A stretch of 41,175 bases of DNA from Deltaproteobacteria bacterium (GCA_016875025.1 VGSH01000015.1:1-41175); one strand, 5' to 3'. Positions 8,138 through 16,166 are shown, counted from the stretch's first letter. A program made the numbers and translations. Notes: generated by a model from the sequence alone, not told the origin.

Positions 8138-9076
8138 ATGCTTAAATTAAAAATCAACGGCAAGAACATCAAGGCAAAGGAAGGCATGAGCGTGCTTGAA
8201 GCTGCGCGCGCCAATGGAATCGATATTCCGACCCTGTGCTCCAATGATGCGCTCAAGCCCTACGGGGCCTGCCGCATGTGCATCGTAGAGATCGAGCAGG
8301 GCAGCCGCACCACGATTGAGGCTTCCTGCACCTACCCGGCAGCCGAGGGTATGGCAGTGAAGACCGACAGCCCCCGGGTCATCGCCGGCCGCAAGCTCGT
8401 GGTTGAGCTGCTCATGGCGCGCTGCCCCAATGTGAAGGCGGTGCAGGATCTGGCACGCGAATACGGCATTGCCGACAGCAGCGTCGACTGGGGTAAGGAC
8501 AATGAATACTGCATTCTGTGCGGTCTGTGCGTACGGGCCTGCAACGAGGTGGTCGGCGCCAACGCAATCCAGTTCGCCGGCCGCGGAGCAGGCAAAGTGG
8601 TCGACAGCCCGTTCCACCAGTCGGCTGAGGACTGTGTGGCCTGCGGATCGTGTGCCTATGTGTGCCCGACCGGCATCATCAAGAAAAACGATCTTGCAGC
8701 ATCGGCAACCTGTTCGCCTGAGGGCGCCAAGCAGGAAGGCCCCAAGCGTGAAATTCTTAACTGGCAGGTTGAATACGCCCTGAAAATCTGCACCAAGTGC
8801 GGCAATCCGTTTGCTCCGGTTCAGCATCTTGACAAGCTTTCAAAACAGTTCAATGCGCTGCCCCAGTTTTTTAACCTGTGCCCATCCTGCCGCGAATATA
8901 TTGTGATCGACCGCGACAAGTGCCTGGGCTGCGGTTCCTGCATGGAAAACTGTCCCGTGGGCGCCCTCGAGCTTGATGACAAGGGCGGCTACGACAAGCA
9001 CGCGCAGGTCTTTGAGCAGAACTGCATGGCCTGCCACACATGCCAAATCTACTGCCCGGTCGGGGCTATCAGCTGA
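8138..9076 (+). CDS. NuoG/HydA-N-like multi-cluster iron-sulfur protein
   Basis: 312 residues. N-terminal plant-type [2Fe-2S] domain with ligands C34, C45, C48 and C64. The His/Cys [4Fe-4S] segment usual in NuoG and HydA (HxxxCxxCxxxxxC) is reduced to LLMARCPNVKAVQDLAREYG, so that cluster is absent. Then two [4Fe-4S] motifs (C125-C135 and C166-C176), a CxxC...CxxC pair at 218/221 and 248/251 (zinc ribbon or extra cluster), and a C-terminal ferredoxin-like pair (C262-C272, C296-C306). There is no hydrogenase or molybdopterin domain. It probably wires the NuoF-like flavin to a partner such as the flavoprotein encoded next. Confidence 0.85.
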   Translation: MLKLKINGKNIKAKEGMSVLEAARANGIDIPTLCSNDALKPYGACRMCIVEIEQGSRTTIEASCTYPAAEGMAVKTDSPRVIAGRKLVVELLMARCPNVKAVQDLAREYGIADSSVDWGKDNEYCILCGLCVRACNEVVGANAIQFAGRGAGKVVDSPFHQSAEDCVACGSCAYVCPTGIIKKNDLAASATCSPEGAKQEGPKREILNWQVEYALKICTKCGNPFAPVQHLDKLSKQFNALPQFFNLCPSCREYIVIDRDKCLGCGSCMENCPVGALELDDKGGYDKHAQVFEQNCMACHTCQIYCPVGAIS

Positions 9077-9092
9077 GAGAAGGAGAACATAC

Positions 9093-10433
9093 ATGGCTAC
9101 TAAATATATTTATGATCTTGCAATCGTCGGCGCAGGGCCGGGCGGGCTCTACACCGCCATCTGCGCCGCTAAAAAGGGCATGAAGGTCGTGCTCATTGAA
9201 AAGCGCAAGGATATCTCCAAAATGACCCGCTACTGCAGCGAGCACATCATCCTGGAGGAAAACTATAACGGCGACACCATGTTGCTCGATATCGGCAAAG
9301 AGCTCAACAGCAATGGCTGGGTTGATGCCGACAGCGTCAACAAGCTGCGCTCGAAGAACAACGGCTGGGAAATCACCTTCAAGGGGGCCCTGTGTCCGGT
9401 GCGCGACAAGTTTTACTATTCGCGCAACCTGAAGCACAATGCCCACTATGCCTGGGAAGACCGGCACCCTTTTGCCTGGAAATACGACAAGGCCTATTTC
9501 CTGCAGCAGCTGCTCGACCAGGTGCTTGCTCTGGGCGTAGAGTATATCCCTGAGACAACCTGCTATGAAGCCGTCGACAGTGCCGAAGGCGTGACCCTGA
9601 AGTGCGTAACCAAGGGTAAACGCTTCCTGATGTTCGCTAAAAAGCTCGTGGCCGCCGATGGCGCCAGCGCGCAGGTGCCTCAGTCACTCGGCATGAATGA
9701 AGATCGCATCTACTTTGCTTCGGCTTTGACGCTTGCCGTGTATATGTCCAATGTCAAGGACTACAGCCCGGCGAACTGGTGCGGTTTCTGGGGTCTGTGC
9801 TACGGTTCAAATTTCGCGCCGCTGCTGGGCACCGGTCCTGCAGGTCATTTTGACTGGGCCGACGTCATCCTGATCGGTCATCCCAAGCAGATGCCCGGTG
9901 AGCTGTTTGAGTTCTTTACCAAAAAGAGCCCGGTCGCTTACATGTTCAAGAATGCCAAGGTCGAACAGATGCACTCCTGCATGACCAAGGCCTACGCGCC
10001 CATGAAGAAGCCGTACAAGGGCAACACGCTCGTGATCGGCGACTCGGCCGCATTTGTTGAAACCCAGATGCAGGGCGCCATCAACTGCGGACTCTGGGCT
10101 GCCGATGCCATTGAGAAAGAGTTCAACGGCCAGCCCGGCTTTGCGGAGTATACGAAAAAATGGCTCGACAGTTTTGAGTTCAACGACGACGGCATGCTGC
10201 AGGTGCAGGCCGGCTATGCGCTTATTCCGTTCTACACTGATGAAGAGGTGGAGTACCTGTTCTCGTTGCTTGACGGGGTGACCATGCCGGGCAACTGGAG
10301 TCAGTACGCGTCCCCGCGCATGATGTGGCATGAAATCCATAAGCATGACAACCGCATCCAGTCCGAGCGTCCCGAGATCTGGAAGAAGATCAACATGCAG
10401 CAGTCCAAGACCCTGAGCGACAGTATGTCGTAA
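9093..10433 (+). CDS. FAD oxidoreductase of the geranylgeranyl reductase/FixC-like family
   Basis: 446 residues. The Rossmann FAD motif is at the N-terminus (DLAIVGAGPGGLYTA, then VVLIEKRKD), and the second FAD contact GNTLVIGDSAAFVETQMQGAINCG sits at ~310-335, as in geranylgeranyl reductases and FixC-like proteins. No membrane segment or extra Fe-S motif is evident, so electrons must come from a partner. As last gene before a strong terminator it is the best candidate for the substrate-reducing (or oxidising) end of the operon's electron chain. Substrates in this family include isoprenoid double bonds and quinones; which applies here cannot be read from sequence. Start ATG 9093 after AGAAGGAGAA. 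Confidence 0.75.
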   Translation: MATKYIYDLAIVGAGPGGLYTAICAAKKGMKVVLIEKRKDISKMTRYCSEHIILEENYNGDTMLLDIGKELNSNGWVDADSVNKLRSKNNGWEITFKGALCPVRDKFYYSRNLKHNAHYAWEDRHPFAWKYDKAYFLQQLLDQVLALGVEYIPETTCYEAVDSAEGVTLKCVTKGKRFLMFAKKLVAADGASAQVPQSLGMNEDRIYFASALTLAVYMSNVKDYSPANWCGFWGLCYGSNFAPLLGTGPAGHFDWADVILIGHPKQMPGELFEFFTKKSPVAYMFKNAKVEQMHSCMTKAYAPMKKPYKGNTLVIGDSAAFVETQMQGAINCGLWAADAIEKEFNGQPGFAEYTKKWLDSFEFNDDGMLQVQAGYALIPFYTDEEVEYLFSLLDGVTMPGNWSQYASPRMMWHEIHKHDNRIQSERPEIWKKINMQQSKTLSDSMS

Positions 10434-10469
10434 GCGGCAGCTCTGCATGCATGGCATGCACTACCCGAA

Positions 10470-10507
10470 GCCGGCCGGAACAGTGTTTGATTCCGGCCGG
10501 CTTTTTT
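10470..10507 (+). terminator. Rho-independent terminator of the redox operon
   Basis: A perfect 11-base-pair stem (GCCGGCCGGAA with its complement at 10491-10501), a 10-base loop, then six T residues. Confidence 0.95.
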
Positions 10508-10525
10508 ATTACAATGGCTCGGGTG

Positions 10526-10553
10526 AGTTCGGAGTGTTGAGTTGGGAGTTCGG
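10526..10553. repeat. Heptamer array (site 2)
   Basis: AGTTCGG, AGTGTTG, AGTTGGG and AGTTCGG follow each other without gaps, giving a 7-base period; the sequence is complementary to the AACTCCG array at 2105-2122. A weaker relative is visible around 37016-37036. Confidence 0.65.
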
Positions 10554-10566
10554 GGCAGAACGCCTG

Positions 10567-10599
10567 GTCCACAATGTCCACCCCGTCCACTTAGTCCAT
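10567..10599. repeat. GTCCACNNN nonamer array (site 2)
   Basis: GTCCAC at 10567, 10576 and 10585, and GTCCAT at 10594: exact 9-base spacing. It is in the gap before the LhgO-like gene and 14 bases after the heptamer array. Confidence 0.8.
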
Positions 10600-10625
10600 C
10601 TGATAAAACCCGCAGGGTAAGGTGA

Positions 10626-11771
10626 ATGGACACCTTCGATACCATGATCATCGGCGCCGGCGTGGTCGGGCTGGCAGTTGCGCGGGAGGTTGCCGGGCGT
10701 TGGCCCGGCAGCAGTATTGTCGTGCTTGAACAGCACGCCCGCTTCGGGCAGGAAACCTCCAGCCGCAACAGCGAGGTTATTCACGCGGGGATGTATTATC
10801 CGACAGGCAGCCTGAAGGCGCGCCTGTGCGTGGAAGGCAACCGGCTGCTGTATGATTACTGCCGGGATCATGGCGTAGCCCATGCTCGCATGGGCAAGCT
10901 GATCGTAGCGCGTGATGAGTCTGAAACCAGCATGCTTGAGACTATCCTGGAGCAGGGCAGGATAAACGGTGTTGCGGGTCTGCGCATGCTTGGCGAACGG
11001 GATGTGCGTCGCATGGAGCCTGAGGTCAACGCATGCGCTGCGATTTATTCGGAAACAACCGGCGTTGTCGACAGCCATGGCCTGATGGCCAGCCTTGAGG
11101 CTGAGGCCGTCAGCGGCGGAGCCGTTATTGCCTACAATCACTGCCTTGAGCGCATTGAACCCTGTAATGGCGGCTACCGTGTGTGCTACCGCACCGTGCG
11201 CGACATCGCTGCCGGAGAGTGCCGTGCTCGGCGTATTATCAACTGCGCGGGCCTGGGTTGCGAACAGGTGGCAGCCGGCATGGGAATCGATACGCACGCA
11301 GCAGGCTACAGGCTGCACTATTGCAAGGGCGAGTATTTTCGCCTTGCGCAAACGCAGGCGCACCGCATACGTCATCTCATCTACCCGCCGCCGTTTCATG
11401 ATCTGCGCGGGCTGGGCATACACGTTGTCAGGCGCATGGACGGCTCGGTTGCGCTTGGTCCCAGCGCCGAATATGTCGATACTCTTGACTATACGGTCGA
11501 TCCCACACGCGCCCGCGAGTTTTTTGAAAGCGCACGCAGGTATCTGCCGTTCATCAGATTGCAGGATGTGCAGCCTGATATGGCCGGGATACGGCCCAAG
11601 CTGCAGGAGCCTGGAGGCCCCATTCGCGATTTTGTAATAGCCGATGAAGCCGGGCGCGGCCTGCCGGGCGTGATTAACCTGATGGGCATCGAGTCGCCGG
11701 GCCTGACAGCGTGCTTAAGTATTGCGCGCATGGTTGCCGCCATTCTCAGGGGCGAAAGGAGCAGAACATGA
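10626..11771 (+). CDS. LhgO-like FAD-dependent oxidoreductase (DAO family)
   Basis: 381 residues resembling L-2-hydroxyglutarate oxidase/dehydrogenase and related D-amino-acid-oxidase-fold enzymes. N-terminal FAD motif MIIGAGVVGLAVAREVA; family blocks SSRNSEVIHAGMYYPTGSLK and, later, GPSAEYVDTLDYTVD; and a C-terminal GIESPGLTACLSIARMVA closing the FAD site. The substrate is inferred from overall resemblance only. ATG 10626 follows TAAGGTGA. It overlaps the next gene by 4 bases (ATGA), so the two are translationally coupled. Confidence 0.8.
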   Translation: MDTFDTMIIGAGVVGLAVAREVAGRWPGSSIVVLEQHARFGQETSSRNSEVIHAGMYYPTGSLKARLCVEGNRLLYDYCRDHGVAHARMGKLIVARDESETSMLETILEQGRINGVAGLRMLGERDVRRMEPEVNACAAIYSETTGVVDSHGLMASLEAEAVSGGAVIAYNHCLERIEPCNGGYRVCYRTVRDIAAGECRARRIINCAGLGCEQVAAGMGIDTHAAGYRLHYCKGEYFRLAQTQAHRIRHLIYPPPFHDLRGLGIHVVRRMDGSVALGPSAEYVDTLDYTVDPTRAREFFESARRYLPFIRLQDVQPDMAGIRPKLQEPGGPIRDFVIADEAGRGLPGVINLMGIESPGLTACLSIARMVAAILRGERSRT

Positions 11772-12592
11772 TCGACGTGCCGTCGGGTTTTGAGGTCATC
11801 ACGCGGGGAGCGCTCACGCTGGTGCAGCGCCTGGATATGCACGGCCAGCTGCTGCGCTGCGGCATTAACGAGCCCGAACTCCTGTGCCGGCAGCAGGCGG
11901 GTGCCGCGCATGCAGGCCGTGGACCTGTGCTGAGCGTTGGGCACTGGCCCGGATCAACGGAGAGCATCGTTGTCAGGAAATACCGCCGGGGCGGGCTGCT
12001 GCGTTTCCTGATCGCGGACTTGTTCTACGGCAGGCGGCGCTCTCTTGACGAGCTTGCGGTCACGCTGGCGGCGGCCCGCGCGGGCATTCCGGTCGCGGAC
12101 GCGTTGGCAGCGGCCTGTCTGCGGGTATGGGGTCCGCTGTACCGGCACTATTTTGTAACGCGCGAGCTGCGCGGCTGCTGCGACCTGCCGGCCTGGTTTC
12201 AGACGGGCGCTGCCGAACAGGACGTTGCGTCACTGGCCCGCTCTGCTGCAGATCTGGTCCGGCGTATGCACGACAGCGGCCTGTATCATGCCGACTTGAA
12301 CCTGAAAAATATCCTCGTCAGCCGCGACGACGCGCGCCGGCTGTTTATTATCGACTGGGACAAGTCAACGCACGCCCGAGGCCCTCTCGGCCATGAGGCG
12401 CGCGAGCGCAATGTGCTGCGCTTGTGCCGGTCGGCCGCGAAGCTGCGTCTGCGGGGCGTACCCGTTCCCGCACGGTTTGCCGACATGTTCCTTGAACACT
12501 ACTGGCAGGACCCCGCGGATGCTGATGCATGCCGCCGGGCCCTGCAGCGCGTGTTGAGGCGCCGAAGTTTTTTTTGGCGTTTTGGTGGATAA
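11768..12592 (+). CDS. Lipopolysaccharide kinase (Kdo/WaaP family)-like protein
   Basis: 274 residues with a bacterial protein-kinase-like fold. The catalytic loop is YHADLNLKNILV (H-x-D-L-xxxx-N) and the metal-binding segment is FIIDWDKS, as in KdkA/WaaP kinases that phosphorylate Kdo or heptose of the lipopolysaccharide core at the inner membrane. The C-terminus is rich in arginine. ATG 11768 has AAAGGAG upstream and overlaps the preceding stop. Pairing with an LhgO-like oxidase is not an arrangement I recognise. It supports an LPS-bearing outer membrane. Confidence 0.78.
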   Translation: MIDVPSGFEVITRGALTLVQRLDMHGQLLRCGINEPELLCRQQAGAAHAGRGPVLSVGHWPGSTESIVVRKYRRGGLLRFLIADLFYGRRRSLDELAVTLAAARAGIPVADALAAACLRVWGPLYRHYFVTRELRGCCDLPAWFQTGAAEQDVASLARSAADLVRRMHDSGLYHADLNLKNILVSRDDARRLFIIDWDKSTHARGPLGHEARERNVLRLCRSAAKLRLRGVPVPARFADMFLEHYWQDPADADACRRALQRVLRRRSFFWRFGG

Positions 12593-12726
12593 TAATCATT
12601 GCAATTTAATAAAGCATATTGTTTTGCAGATAATGCTTGATTTCATTCAGCAGACATAGTTTATTGTTAAAGGGCAATGCTTCGCAGGCTGTTACACAAA
12701 CCGTGCTTTCACAGGGGAGTGCAGCG

Positions 12727-13146
12727 ATGAGCGATACAGGGATAAGCTCTCTGTTCGGGATGTATCTGGTCAATAATAACCTGGCCACTCCTGACGATAT
12801 TGTGCGCGCGCTTGACCGGCAGCGCGAACTGCAGACACCGCTGGGCACGACTGCGCTGCGCAATCGCTACCTGAACATGAAACAGGTTTTTACCACCTTG
12901 AATCTGCAGGCACAAACCGGCAGGCGCTTCGGTGATATTGCTGTTGAGCTCGGCTATCTCACGCGGGATCAGCTGCAGGAGCTGCTGATCATGCAGGCGC
13001 TGGAGCGGCCCAAGCTGGGGCAGCTGCTGGTTGAGATGGGCGTTTTTGATGAGGTCACCATGCAGTCCCATCATGAGGCCTATGTCCGTCAGCTGCAATT
13101 CGGCCCCAACAAGGAGGCGGCGGCTTCCTATCCCGGATTGGGGTGA
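12727..13146 (+). CDS. Small protein with GspE-N/MshEN-like repeats
   Basis: 139 residues from ATG 12727 (GGGGAG upstream). It contains helical segments of the kind found at the N-terminus of GspE/PilB ATPases: LFGMYLVNNNLATPDDIVRAL, RFGDIAVELGYLTRDQLQELL and LGQLLVEMGVFDEVTM. No ATPase domain follows. Such domains can bind cyclic di-GMP or partner proteins; no function is shown for this orphan form. An in-frame extension to 12637 exists but has no ribosome site. The region 12593-12726 is A/T-rich and may hold its promoter. Confidence 0.65.
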   Translation: MSDTGISSLFGMYLVNNNLATPDDIVRALDRQRELQTPLGTTALRNRYLNMKQVFTTLNLQAQTGRRFGDIAVELGYLTRDQLQELLIMQALERPKLGQLLVEMGVFDEVTMQSHHEAYVRQLQFGPNKEAAASYPGLG

Positions 13147-13207
13147 CCGGGGCACGGGGCTGGAAAAATTGCCCGTGTAAGTGTTTAAGCTTTCAGGCTG
13201 GATGTTC

Positions 13208-13240
13208 GTCCATCGTGTCCACCACGTCCACACGGTGCCA
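13208..13240. repeat. GTCCACNNN nonamer array (site 3)
   Basis: GTCCAT at 13208, GTCCAC at 13217 and 13226, and a degenerate GTGCCA at 13235: again a 9-base period. It argues that the MFS gene starts downstream of this point. Confidence 0.7.
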
Positions 13241-13285
13241 TGGCAGTCGTTGCTGAAATTTTCTTCAGTGCGTTGGGAATGTGCG

Positions 13286-14632
13286 TTGGATAAAAAAACG
13301 TTCGCCGGCATACGGGTCCTGCCGGGTATCACCCGGCTGCATTACTGCTCGCTGTATTTCACTACGCTTCTGATCGGTATCGCCATGGTCATGCCGGCCG
13401 TACTGCAGCCGGCATTCCTGAAGGAAGTCATCGGCGTTTCCCCCGACTACTTCGGCTCCATCAACAGCTTTTTGTCCATTATCAGCCAGGTTGCCACGTT
13501 GGCCCTTGCCGGGGTGTTGGGGGTCTTTTCGGACCGCGTTGGACGCAGGCCGCTGGCCGTGCTTGGATTCGCGGTGACGGCGGTTTTTTTCGTGCTCTAT
13601 TATCATGCGGGCCCGATCGCCGCTTTCGTGCAAGTACCTGAAGGTATCAGCGCTGATGTGTGCGCGCTGATCAGCTTCGTGCCCGGCAGGTCCTCTGAGT
13701 TCTACGGATTTGCACCCGGGCTTTTAACCGTGTACTGCCTGCGCTTCGGTCTGGGTGTCGGGTTCGTCATGGTGCTGCAGCAGCTGGTGACCATGGCGGC
13801 CGACTATTCCAGCGAAGACGACCGCGGCAGGGCAATGGCACTGAACGGCATGATGATCGGAATCGCCAGCGCCGTAGTGTTCGGGCTGGCCGCCCCGTTC
13901 GTTAAAAACCGTGGCGTTGAGGCGGCGTTTTATCTTGCTGCGGCTCTGGCGTGCACCGGCATGCTGGGCTGCCTTGTGTGTTTGAAGGATCATGTGCAGG
14001 CGCGCAGGAGCGCTGTGCCGCGCCTGCGCGATATCATCCCGGTTGTGCGCCGCAGCCCGCTCCTGCAGGCGGGGTACCTGTGCGCGCTGGTTACGCGAGC
14101 CGACGTGGTGGTAGCCTCAACGTTCATTACCACCTGGGGCGTGATGCTGTCTGCCGAACACGGTTTTACCTCCGAGCAGGCAACAGCGCGTATCGCGCTG
14201 CCCATGGTGGTGTTCACGATCGTGTCGCTACTGGCATTCCCGCTGGTTGGCATCCTGCTTGACCGCTGGGGCCGCATGCCGACTATTATCGCCTCGCTTT
14301 TGATGGGCGGCATCGGCATGCTGCTGCTTGCCGCGAGCAGCGGGCCGTTTTCGGGTTGGGTGTACGCAGCGATGGTCATGGTTGCCCTGGGCATGCCGGG
14401 CACGATGGCGGGCGCCAACACGTTGACCGCTGACGGCGCTCCGCCGGGCATGGTCGGCTCGGTCATGGGCGGCATGACTACCATGCAGCCGATCGGCATT
14501 ATATTTTTCCTGGTAGCGGGAGGGTACGCTTTTGATGCGCTCGGCCCGGGCTGGGCGTTCGGCCTGAAAGGGACGGCAACACTGATTTTGGGCCTTGGCC
14601 TGTTGCTGACATGCCGCCGGATCAGGAAATAA
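13286..14632 (+). CDS. Major facilitator superfamily transporter
   Basis: About 448 residues with some 12 hydrophobic segments, starting near LHYCSLYFTTLLIGIAMVM. The MFS signature between helices 2 and 3 is visible as GVFSDRVGRRPLAVLG, with a second-half counterpart LLDRWGRMPTIIASLL. A cytoplasmic charged loop (CLKDHVQARRSAVPRL) separates the halves. The substrate is unknown. The start is uncertain: TTG 13286 is used here because it leaves a normal ~20-residue cytoplasmic tail; GTG 13268 is possible, and longer versions would read through the nonamer repeat. Confidence 0.85.
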   Translation: MDKKTFAGIRVLPGITRLHYCSLYFTTLLIGIAMVMPAVLQPAFLKEVIGVSPDYFGSINSFLSIISQVATLALAGVLGVFSDRVGRRPLAVLGFAVTAVFFVLYYHAGPIAAFVQVPEGISADVCALISFVPGRSSEFYGFAPGLLTVYCLRFGLGVGFVMVLQQLVTMAADYSSEDDRGRAMALNGMMIGIASAVVFGLAAPFVKNRGVEAAFYLAAALACTGMLGCLVCLKDHVQARRSAVPRLRDIIPVVRRSPLLQAGYLCALVTRADVVVASTFITTWGVMLSAEHGFTSEQATARIALPMVVFTIVSLLAFPLVGILLDRWGRMPTIIASLLMGGIGMLLLAASSGPFSGWVYAAMVMVALGMPGTMAGANTLTADGAPPGMVGSVMGGMTTMQPIGIIFFLVAGGYAFDALGPGWAFGLKGTATLILGLGLLLTCRRIRK

Positions 14633-14711
14633 ATCCGTGAGTCGCAGCCGCTGAGAGGTGACGGCCGGTGTGCGGACTCTGGCAGCATTCTGAGACGTAT
14701 TGAGCACAAAC

Positions 14712-14741
14712 GGCCTGCGTCTGATACGCTGCAGGCCTTTT
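14712..14741 (+). terminator. Terminator after the MFS gene
   Basis: GGCCTGC (14712-14718), a 12-base loop, GCAGGCC (14731-14737) and a T-rich tail TTTTGTTT. Confidence 0.75.
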
Positions 14742-14750
14742 GTTTGCGTG

Positions 14751-14834
14751 TGCCCGGGACGAGAATCGAACTCGTACAGCCTTGCGGCCGAGGGATTTTA
14801 AGTCCCTTGCGTCTACCAGTTCCGCCACCCGGGC
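14751..14834 (-). tRNA. tRNA-Leu (anticodon TAA)
   Basis: An 84-base cloverleaf with acceptor stem GCCCGGG/CCCGGGC, a D-arm GGCGGAACTGGTAGACGC typical of tRNA-Leu, anticodon loop CTTAAAA giving TAA, a long variable arm and T-loop TTCGATT. The 3' CCA is not encoded, unlike the other three tRNAs here. Confidence 0.96.
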
Positions 14835-14865
14835 GAGCTTTCAAAGTCGTCGTTTCAGCCTAAAA

Positions 14866-14894
14866 GATATAGCGGCTTTCCCGGCTCATGTCAA
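14866..14894 (-). promoter_or_regulatory. Promoter of tRNA-Leu
   Basis: Minus strand: TTGACA (14889-14894), a 17-base spacer and TATATC (14866-14871), ending about 32 bases before the tRNA. Confidence 0.75.
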
Positions 14895-14915
14895 ACGATG
14901 ATTTGAGCGAAAAGG

Positions 14916-14944
14916 TTGTATTTACAGGGTATTACTGCTATGAT
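14916..14944 (+). promoter_or_regulatory. Promoter of pyrE
   Basis: TTGTAT (14916-14921), a 17-base spacer and TATGAT (14939-14944); it diverges from the tRNA-Leu promoter. Confidence 0.6.
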
Positions 14945-15034
14945 GCCCGCTGGTTTCATGGGGAGCTCCGGTCAGCCCCGATCAGCGGTTTATGACTATA
15001 CACTTTTACGGAGTAACAGGAGTTTTGAGAATCT

Positions 15035-15604
15035 ATGAACGCGGACCTGAAACAGAAACTGACGGCGCTGCTGCTTGAAAAATCATTTCGCTATAACCCC
15101 GAGCCGGTTTTTAAACTGGCATCCGGCCGGATGAGCAATTATTACATTGACTGCCGCAAAACCACCCACTCCTGCGCGGGCAAGCACATTATCGGCAATT
15201 TGATCCTTGGACTGATCGCGGACACGGGCGTGCAGGCCGTGGGCGGCCTGACCATGGGCGCCGACCCGATCGCCTGCGCGGTGTCGTATGCTGCCCACGA
15301 GCGCGGACTGAGTATTGCCTCGTTCTCCATTCGCAAGGAACCCAAGGCGCACGGAATGCAGCAGCAGGTCGAGGGTGACGTGAAGGCAGGCGACCGCGTT
15401 TTTATACTTGAGGACGTGGTGACGACCGGCGGCTCGACCATCAAAGCAATCGAGGCAGCGCGCCGCGAGGGCCTTGAAGTGCTGGGCGTGGTCGCGCTGG
15501 TTGACCGCGAGGAGGGCGGCAGAGAGGAAATTCTCAAGCATGTTTCGAGCCTGACTGCTTTGTGCACCGCCTCCGAGCTGCAGAAGGCCTGCGGGGCGGC
15601 ATGA
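15035..15604 (+). CDS. pyrE: Orotate phosphoribosyltransferase
   Basis: 189 residues. Joins orotate and PRPP to form OMP in de novo pyrimidine synthesis. The PRPP-binding motif VFILEDVVTTGGST is at ~125-138; other OPRTase blocks are FKLASGRMSNYYIDCRK, GGLTMGADPIACAV and SIRKEPKAHGMQQQVEG. Length is normal for the short bacterial class. It has its own promoter at 14916 and stands apart from other pyr genes. Confidence 0.95.
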   Translation: MNADLKQKLTALLLEKSFRYNPEPVFKLASGRMSNYYIDCRKTTHSCAGKHIIGNLILGLIADTGVQAVGGLTMGADPIACAVSYAAHERGLSIASFSIRKEPKAHGMQQQVEGDVKAGDRVFILEDVVTTGGSTIKAIEAARREGLEVLGVVALVDREEGGREEILKHVSSLTALCTASELQKACGAA

Positions 15605-15722
15605 GATCCAGTATGGGGTGCAGTGTCAGCCGCAACGCGGGCGGCCTGCCAGGTGTTCCTGCTCAAGTCCCGTGTTGCCTGTCCGATGTATAGTGTGCCT
15701 CATCATACCGGCATGCGGGGGA

Positions 15723-15759
15723 AACCGGCTCGGGCCGTAACCGGTTGAGGATTTTTTTT
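15723..15759 (+). terminator. Weak terminator-like hairpin after pyrE
   Basis: AACCGG (15723-15728) pairs with CCGGTT (15741-15746), followed after five bases by eight T residues. The stem is short. Confidence 0.4.
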
Positions 15760-15768
15760 GTAATTTTT

Positions 15769-15797
15769 TTGACAGACCCGGTTTTTGAACTTATAGT
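15769..15797 (+). promoter_or_regulatory. Promoter of the 95-residue hypothetical gene
   Basis: TTGACA (15769-15774), a 17-base spacer and TATAGT (15792-15797). Confidence 0.75.
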
Positions 15798-15819
15798 TTA
15801 GATAGAAGCGGCAACCATA

Positions 15820-16107
15820 ATGAGAGAGAACGCAGATATGCAACCATTCGACCGAGCACAGCGCGACATTATAGACCAGATACGCAAAACCGGACGCTGC
15901 AACAATACCCAGATTGCCATACTGCTGCCGTCGCTTGTGAACTATATTTTAAAAAACGATACCGGTATGGGGGAAAAACTCGCCCTGCGCTACGGCCAGG
16001 ATCTGCCATCCATGCTTGAGGGGCTGGGCTCCGAGCTGCTCAACGGCAGGCAGGATGCGCTCAGTTTTTTTGAGATCATGGTGTCTAAAACGCAAAAGGA
16101 TAACTGA
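15820..16107 (+). CDS. Hypothetical protein
   Basis: 95 residues, not recognised. It looks soluble and mostly helical: no signal peptide, no membrane segment, no cysteine motif (one cysteine). A strong promoter lies directly upstream, supporting expression. A second in-frame ATG at 15838, with GAGAGA 10 bases before it, may be the real start and would give 89 residues. The middle reads IAILLPSLVNYILKND and the end LNGRQDALSFFEIMVSK. It stands alone between pyrE and a convergent gene. Confidence 0.65.
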   Translation: MRENADMQPFDRAQRDIIDQIRKTGRCNNTQIAILLPSLVNYILKNDTGMGEKLALRYGQDLPSMLEGLGSELLNGRQDALSFFEIMVSKTQKDN

Positions 16108-16166
16108 AGTCCACGGTTGACGTTCCGCTTTCTGCCTACCGCTCTATAAGCCTTCGTTTTTTCGAT

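Noticed and set aside
12637-12726. Longer start for the GspE-N-like gene
   Set aside because: The extra 30 residues have no ribosome site and no domain similarity; ATG 12727 has GGGGAG upstream.
13181-13285. Longer N-terminus for the MFS transporter
   Set aside because: It would translate the GTCCACNNN repeat array and has no Shine-Dalgarno.
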